A DNA stretch of 64,000 bases, taken from contig NZ_BOOA01000001.1 of the NCBI RefSeq assembly GCF_016862995.1, positions 1 to 64,000 of the forward strand, read 5' to 3'. The number at the start of each line of letters is the position of its first letter. Position 1 is the stretch's first letter. This document shows, piece by piece, positions 59,587-64,000 of the stretch. Under the pieces are notes generated by a model, which searched no databases, had not been told where the DNA came from, and saw nothing but the letters and a program-made list of their open reading frames with translations. The translations under genes were made by a program, and so were the position numbers. The stretch is from Acrocarpospora phusangensis (GTDB lineage: Bacteria > Actinomycetota > Actinomycetes > Streptosporangiales > Streptosporangiaceae).

Positions 59587-60744
59587 TCAGCCGCCGAAGC
59601 CGTCCTGCGCGTGCGCCCGCAGGTAGTCCAGGTCGAACTCCAGCCCGAGGCCGGGCCCCGGCGGCAGCCGCAGCCGGCCGTCGCGGTTGTCCAGCGGGGT
59701 GCGCAGGAACCGGTTGTACGCGCCGAGGTCGTACCCGCTCGACTCGATGCGGTAGAAGTTCGGCACGGTCAGCATCACATGCCCGCCCGCGACGAGGTTC
59801 ACCGGCCCGCTCGCGTCGTGCGGCGAGACCGGCACGTAGTACGCCTCCGCCATCGTGGCGATCTTCTTGAGCTCGCTGATGCCGCCGGTCCAGGTGACGT
59901 CCGGCATGACGAAGTCGGCGAGCCGGTTCTCCAGCACGGGCGCGAAGTCCCAGCGGGTGTGCAGCCGCTCCCCCACCGAGATGGGCACCCGCACCCGGTC
60001 CCGTACCTGCTGGAGGGCGTGGCGGCTCTCCGGGGGCACCGGCTCCTCGTACCAGTGGATGCCGCCCGCCTCGTCCAGGGCCTGTCCCAGCCGGATGGCC
60101 GTGGGCACGTCGAACCGGCCGTGCGCGTCCACGAGCAGTTCCACGTCGGGCCCGGCCAGCTCGCGGATGAGCGCGGTCAGCTCGACGGCTTCACGTTCCA
60201 GGGCCCGGCTGAGCCGCCCGTCGAGGTAGCGGTCGTTGGCCTCCGGCTCGCCCGGCGCGTGCGGGAACGGGTCGAACTTGATGGCGGTGTGCCCGGATTC
60301 GACGATCTTGCCGATCTCCTCGGCCACCCCGTCCCTGCTGCCGAACCTGGACTGGTCGGGGTGGGTGTAGAGCGGCAGATCATCGCGTACGGCTCCGCCG
60401 AGCAGATCGTGCACGGGCACGCCGAGCACCTTGCCGCGGATGTCCCACAGCGCGATGTCCACGGCGCTGACCACGTTGGCCGCGGCGCCCCGGCTGCCCA
60501 TGTACGTGAACGCCCGGAAGAGCTTGTGCCAGACGTCCTCGATCCTGGCCGGGTCGTGCCCGGCGACCAGCTCATTGGCCTGGCGCAGCATGGCGGCGAC
60601 GCCGCGGTTGGCCGCGCGGGTCGTGGTGGTGACCTCACCCCAGCCGTCCACGCCCTCGTCGGTGCGTACCTGGAGGAACAGGAACTCGCCCCAGAAGGAG
60701 CCGCCGGACCGGACCAGCCACGGGACCAGCTCGGCGATCCTCAC
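59587..60744 (-). CDS. Enolase-superfamily dehydratase (galactonate dehydratase-like)
   Basis: 385 aa from GTG 60744, overlapping the RraA-like stop (GTGA). Mandelate racemase/muconate cycloisomerase barrel: cap domain with GEFLFLQVRTDEGVDGWGE, Lys in HTAIKFDPFPHAPG, metal ligands Asp in LLVDAHGRF, Glu in HWYEEPVPPES and Glu in VGERLHTRWDF, base His in YVPVSPHDASGP. The VDAHGR and VGER.H.RWDF segments match galactonate dehydratase-like acid-sugar dehydratases that form 2-keto-3-deoxy acids. The substrate aldonate or uronate is not determined; L-arabinonate or galactonate are options. Confidence 0.87.
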   Translation of the reverse strand: MRIAELVPWLVRSGGSFWGEFLFLQVRTDEGVDGWGEVTTTTRAANRGVAAMLRQANELVAGHDPARIEDVWHKLFRAFTYMGSRGAAANVVSAVDIALWDIRGKVLGVPVHDLLGGAVRDDLPLYTHPDQSRFGSRDGVAEEIGKIVESGHTAIKFDPFPHAPGEPEANDRYLDGRLSRALEREAVELTALIRELAGPDVELLVDAHGRFDVPTAIRLGQALDEAGGIHWYEEPVPPESRHALQQVRDRVRVPISVGERLHTRWDFAPVLENRLADFVMPDVTWTGGISELKKIATMAEAYYVPVSPHDASGPVNLVAGGHVMLTVPNFYRIESSGYDLGAYNRFLRTPLDNRDGRLRLPPGPGLGLEFDLDYLRAHAQDGFGG

Positions 60745-61487
60745 GCGCCGGCTCCGCGCCGGGCGTCCCGCCACCGCTCGTACTCGGGCGTGGCCTCCTT
60801 GGAAAGCGGATAGTACGCGCGCAGGTCGCCGCCCTGGGACAGCCGCAGCCGGGAGAACTCCTCCCACTCCGCGTGCAGGCTCGCCTCCGCCAGCAGGGCC
60901 GGGGCCAGCTTGATCGGGACGACCACCGCGCCGTCGTCGTCGGCGACGATGATGTCGCCCGGCATCACGACGGTGTCGCCGCACGCCACCGGCACGTTGA
61001 CGGCGGTGGGGAAGATACCGGTCTGGGAGTGGAAGTTGGGGGTCGCGCCGCGCACCCAGACGCCGAGGCCCAGCTCCCGCACCTTGCCCAGGTCGCGGAC
61101 GCAGCCGTCCACGACGACGCCGAGGCCGCCGCGGCTCTTGAAATAGAGCATCATCATCTCGCCGAACACGCCGCTGCTCATGTCGCCGCGCGCGTCCACC
61201 ACCACGATGTCGCCCGGCTGGGTGTGGTAGAGCACGTGGCGGTGGAGCTGCTTCTCGGGCTCGGCGTACTCGTCGACCGGGTACAGGTCCTCGCGTTTCG
61301 GCATGAACTGCAGGGTCAGCGCGGGGCCGGCGACACAGACGCCGGGCGTGTGCGAGACCGGGCCGCGGATGTGCGCGCTGCGGACGCCGAGGCGGTTGAG
61401 CTCACTGCTGGCGGTGGCGCTGCCGATGGCCCGCAGACCGGCGACGAGTTCGCCAGGCGGGCGGACGATGTCGTGCGTCTCGATCAC
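60741..61487 (-). CDS. RraA-like 2-keto acid aldolase
   Basis: 248 aa from GTG 61487 (GAGAGA upstream). RraA/HMG-aldolase fold: SHTPGVCVAGPALTLQFMPK, PGDIVVVDARGDMSSGVFGEM (the GDx..VD.. loop), GGLGVVVDGCVRDLGKVRELG (Arg-Asp-metal motif), VWVRGATPNFHSQTG, DTVVMPGDIIVADDDGAVVVP. Members without RNase binding cleave 4-hydroxy-4-methyl-2-oxoglutarate-like or 2-keto-3-deoxy acids to pyruvate and a second product using divalent metal. Next to the acid-sugar dehydratase, it is the likely aldol-cleavage step. First gene of a minus-strand trio. Confidence 0.85.
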   Translation of the reverse strand: MIETHDIVRPPGELVAGLRAIGSATASSELNRLGVRSAHIRGPVSHTPGVCVAGPALTLQFMPKREDLYPVDEYAEPEKQLHRHVLYHTQPGDIVVVDARGDMSSGVFGEMMMLYFKSRGGLGVVVDGCVRDLGKVRELGLGVWVRGATPNFHSQTGIFPTAVNVPVACGDTVVMPGDIIVADDDGAVVVPIKLAPALLAEASLHAEWEEFSRLRLSQGGDLRAYYPLSKEATPEYERWRDARRGAGA

Positions 61488-61524
61488 GTCGGTCTCTCTT
61501 TCGCCCGGAGGTCCTCGCCGAAGA

Positions 61525-61631
61525 GTTTCGAGGAATTTCGGAAAACAGTAGCCGACGTAATAGTAGCGTTCGGGAAGCTTTCCGGGCGATACCCAGGTCA
61601 GATCACCGAAACATCGATCGAAACTCGCGGC
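61525..61631. promoter_or_regulatory. GAAA/TTTC repeats before the RraA-like operon
   Basis: GTTTCGAGGAATTTCGGAAAAC (inverted, 61525-61546), GGAAGCTTTCC (61574-61584), and the direct pair CGAAACATCGATCGAAAC (61607-61624) fill the 149-bp gap between the RraA-like gene and the LacI 2 stop. They are likely LacI-type operators controlling the aldolase, dehydratase and oxidoreductase genes. A CCGAAACTTGG half-match also precedes the LacI 2 start (62696-62706). Confidence 0.55.
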
Positions 61632-61636
61632 TTCGT

Positions 61637-62692
61637 TCAGCGCGTACGACGCCGGGCCAGCTGTGCCGTGCTGCCGCGCACGACCAGCTTGGTGGACAGT
61701 TCGAGCCGGCCCTCGGGCATCTCGGTGCCGTCCTGGTGCGCGAGCAGCGTGCGCACGGCCAGGGCGGCCAGCTCCGCGATGGGCTGCCGTACGGTGGTCA
61801 GCGGCGGGGTCACCCACTGCGACATCGGCACGTCGTCGAAGCCCACGACGCTCAGGTCGTCGGGCACCCGCAGGCCGCGCTGCTGGACGGCGGCGTAGAC
61901 GCCGAGCGCCTGCTCGTCGTTGGCCGCGAAGATGGCCGTGGGCGGCTCCGGCCGGTCCAGCAGGGCCAGCGCCAGCTTGTGGCCGGAGGAGTAGTGGAAG
62001 TCGCCGTGCTCGACGAGCGTGTCGTCGGCCGTGATCCCGGCCCGCTCCAGCGTCGCGCGGTAGCCGGCCAGCCGCGCCTGGCTGCACAGGAAGCGCATCG
62101 GCCCGGTGATCATGCCGATGCGCCGGTGGCCGAGGTCGATGAGGTGCTGGGTGGCGGCCATCCCGCCGCCCCAGTTGCCGGCGCCGATGGACGGGATCCC
62201 GGTGTCGGAGTCCCCGACCGGGTCGACCAGGATGGCCGGCACGCCGAGCTTCTCGATGCGTTTGTGGTCGGCCGCCGTCAGCTCGGATAAGGCGAGGATG
62301 ATGCCGCGCGGCGACCGGTCGGCGATGTCCTCCAGCCACTGCTGGCCGCGCGCCTGGTCGAGCACGGACACCACGATGCCGACCCGGGCGGACCGGGCGG
62401 CCTCCTCGGCGCCGCGGATCATCTCGGCGGCCCACGGCGTGCTGGGGTCGTTGAACAGCATCTCCATCAGGCCGCCCCGGCGCACCGCGACCACGGGCCG
62501 CTTGGTGCGCTTGGTGGGGACGTACCCGCGCGTGACGAGCACCGCCTCGATCTGCACCCGGGTGGCGGGCGCCACGTCCGACCGGCCGTTGAGCACCTTG
62601 GACACGGTCGCGCGGGACACCCCGGCCTCGGCGGCGACGTCGGCGACGGTGACGCGCCGTTCGATCGAGTCGGAAACCAACCGTTGCTCCAT
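61637..62692 (-). CDS. LacI-family regulator 2
   Basis: 351 aa from ATG 62692; GTG 62695 is adjacent. HTH: VTVADVAAEAGVSRATVSKVLNGRSDVAPATRVQI at about residues 14-48. Effector domain: IVVSVLDQARGQQWLEDIADRS, ATQHLIDLGHRRIGMITGP, AIFAANDEQALGVYAAVQ, DLSVVGFDDVPMSQWVTPPLTTVRQPI. It is homologous in layout to LacI 1 (50549) and probably represses the RraA-like operon downstream and the IlvD gene nearby. A sugar or sugar acid is the likely inducer. Confidence 0.92.
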   Translation of the reverse strand: MEQRLVSDSIERRVTVADVAAEAGVSRATVSKVLNGRSDVAPATRVQIEAVLVTRGYVPTKRTKRPVVAVRRGGLMEMLFNDPSTPWAAEMIRGAEEAARSARVGIVVSVLDQARGQQWLEDIADRSPRGIILALSELTAADHKRIEKLGVPAILVDPVGDSDTGIPSIGAGNWGGGMAATQHLIDLGHRRIGMITGPMRFLCSQARLAGYRATLERAGITADDTLVEHGDFHYSSGHKLALALLDRPEPPTAIFAANDEQALGVYAAVQQRGLRVPDDLSVVGFDDVPMSQWVTPPLTTVRQPIAELAALAVRTLLAHQDGTEMPEGRLELSTKLVVRGSTAQLARRRTR

Positions 62693-62799
62693 CACCGAAA
62701 CTTGGCAGCACTGTAGAACCCCATGCTACCGGGGCGGCGCTCATTCCAACCTAATGCTTGGTAGTTTGCCCTGTCTGTCCTGATTTGACATGAAATCGT

Positions 62800-64000
62800 T
62801 TAGTGCGAGTCGCGCGGAACCGCGCTCCCGCGGCTGCCGCGCAGGAACCCGAAGTCGGCGCCGGCGTCGGCCCCCAGCACGTGCTCCCGGTACAGCCAGG
62901 TGTAGCCGCTCACGTCCGCGGACTCGGGCGGCAGCCACTCGGCCCCCCGGCGCGCCAGCTCCTCGTCGGACACCAGCAGGGTCAGCCGCCGTTCCGGCAC
63001 GTTCAGTTCGACGCTGTCACCGGTGCGTACCAGCGCGAGCGGGCCGCCGAGCGCGGCCTCGGGCGTGACGTGCAGCACCACCGTGCCGAAACCGGTGCCG
63101 CTCATGCGCCCGTCGCTGATCCGCACCATGTCGGTCACCCCGGCGCGCAGCAGCTTGGCCGGCAGCGGCACGTTCGCCACCTCGGGCATGCCCGGGTAGC
63201 CCTTCGGCCCCGCGCCCCGGATGACCAGGATGTCGCCCGGGTTCACGTCGAGGTCCTCGTCGTCGCAGACCGCGTGGTACGCCTCCGGCGAGTCGAACAC
63301 CAGAGCCCGGCCCACGTGGCTCATCAGCGCGGGCGAGGCCGCCGACTGCTTGATGACCGCGCCGCCCGGGGCGAGGTTGCCGCGCAGGACGGCGGTGCCG
63401 GTGCCCGCGGGCTGGAGCGGCGCGTCCAGCGGGCGGATCACCTCGGTGTTCCAGCACTCCGCGTCCGCGACGTTCTCCCCCATGCCGCGGCCGGTCACCG
63501 TCAGGGCGTCCGAGTTGAGCAGGCCGGCCTCGTCCAGCTGGCGCAGCACCACCGGGAGGCCGCCGGCGTAGCAGAAGTCCTCCATCAGGAACCGGCCCGA
63601 GGGCATCAGGTCGACGATGGTCGGCACGTCCCTGGCCAGGGCGTCGAAGTCGTCCAGGGGCAGGTCCACGCCGAGCCGTCCGGCCAGCGCGGTCAGGTGG
63701 ATGATGGCGTTGGTGGAGCCGCCGATCGCGGCGTTGGCGCGGACGGCGTTCTCGAACGCGGCGCGGGTGAGGATGGCGCTCGGCCGCAGGTCCTCCTCGA
63801 CCATGGCCACGATGCGCTGCCCCGCCTCCTGCGCGACCTCCATGCGGCGCGAGTCGACGGCGGGCCAGGCCGCGGAGCCGGGCAACTGCATGCCGAGCGC
63901 CTCGGCCAGGCAGGCCATCGTGGACGCCGTGCCCATCGTCATGCAGTGGCCGTTCGAGCGGGCCATGCAGCCCTCGGCGACGTGGCCCTCCTGCGCGGTC
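62800..64000 (-). CDS. IlvD/Edd-family dehydratase, 5' end outside window
   Basis: The C-terminal 399 residues are present. The frame is open to the right edge. Family marks: EGCMARSNGHCMTMGTASTMACLAEALG (Fe-S/substrate region with Cys), AAIGGSTNAIIHLTALAGRLGV, GRFLMEDFCYAGGLPVVLRQL, KGYPGMPEVANVPLP, and the C-terminal ITDGRMSG-like block (here RISDGRMSGTGFGTVVLHVTPEA) that binds the substrate. Pentonate dehydratases of this family turn L-arabinonate or xylonate into 2-keto-3-deoxypentonate using a [2Fe-2S] cluster. That fits the lactonase, aldolase and LacI 2 next to it better than branched-chain amino-acid synthesis does. Confidence 0.85.
   Translation of the reverse strand, partial: TAQEGHVAEGCMARSNGHCMTMGTASTMACLAEALGMQLPGSAAWPAVDSRRMEVAQEAGQRIVAMVEEDLRPSAILTRAAFENAVRANAAIGGSTNAIIHLTALAGRLGVDLPLDDFDALARDVPTIVDLMPSGRFLMEDFCYAGGLPVVLRQLDEAGLLNSDALTVTGRGMGENVADAECWNTEVIRPLDAPLQPAGTGTAVLRGNLAPGGAVIKQSAASPALMSHVGRALVFDSPEAYHAVCDDEDLDVNPGDILVIRGAGPKGYPGMPEVANVPLPAKLLRAGVTDMVRISDGRMSGTGFGTVVLHVTPEAALGGPLALVRTGDSVELNVPERRLTLLVSDEELARRGAEWLPPESADVSGYTWLYREHVLGADAGADFGFLRGSRGSAVPRDSH

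Overview
The window is 64 kb of very GC-rich actinomycete DNA. Signs are strong G/C third-position bias, frequent GTG starts, many ATGA/GTGA stop-start overlaps, an AfsR/SARP regulator, flavin-dependent LLM oxidoreductases, PadR, LacI and Lrp regulators, and a sugar importer with no ATPase gene of its own. A Streptosporangiales- or Streptomyces-type soil saprophyte fits best. That is inference; no rRNA or other taxonomic marker is present.

0-6.7 kb looks decayed and rearranged. It holds the end of a secreted protein, a transposase C-terminal remnant, a 5'-truncated copy of a secreted three-repeat protein, a short AfsR/SARP regulator divergent from the intact copy of that protein, a tRNA 3'-half-like sequence, two coupled small Cys-rich genes and facing truncated genes. 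6.8-21.6 kb carries mixed chromosomal genes: PadR plus an HD-domain membrane protein, a secreted phytase-like esterase, a LexA-like repressor, a secreted RCC1/HYR/Ig-like protein, an MFS transporter, a tandem pair of small secreted basic proteins, a STAS protein, and an FtsX-type ABC exporter run by its own PadR.

21.7-35.6 kb appears to be one uptake-and-breakdown module. A peptide/nickel-type ABC importer (SBP, two permeases, two ATPases) is followed on the same strand by a DUF885-SnoaL-RidA fusion protein, an LLM oxidoreductase with a repeat tail, an amidohydrolase and a SnoaL protein. Divergent from it are an XRE-cupin regulator, a TIGR04076 protein and a second LLM oxidoreductase. Three tandem-repeat arrays sit at consecutive gene borders here. 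35.5-38.4 kb is a short tryptophan-to-kynurenine unit: Lrp, tryptophan 2,3-dioxygenase, and a formamidase-like hydrolase with a dehydroquinase-like N-domain. 38.4-41.8 kb holds a TetR gene whose start codon lies in a perfect 40-bp palindrome, a Tat-type Acg-like nitroreductase, a small membrane protein, a LysE exporter and a GNAT acetyltransferase.

42-64 kb is a plant-polysaccharide/sugar-acid catabolic island: GH127 with ricin-type modules, GH5, a sugar ABC importer, LacI, two SDR dehydrogenases, a tautomerase, an SMP-30 lactonase, an aldo/keto reductase, GH3, a Gfo/Idh oxidoreductase, an enolase-superfamily aldonate dehydratase, an RraA-like aldolase, a second LacI, and an IlvD/Edd dehydratase running off the window. 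The set reads as a non-phosphorylating oxidative route: glycan, free sugar, lactone, aldonate, 2-keto-3-deoxy acid, aldol cleavage. GAAA-N-TTTC-type repeats recur in its intergenic regions and are candidate sites for the two LacI proteins.
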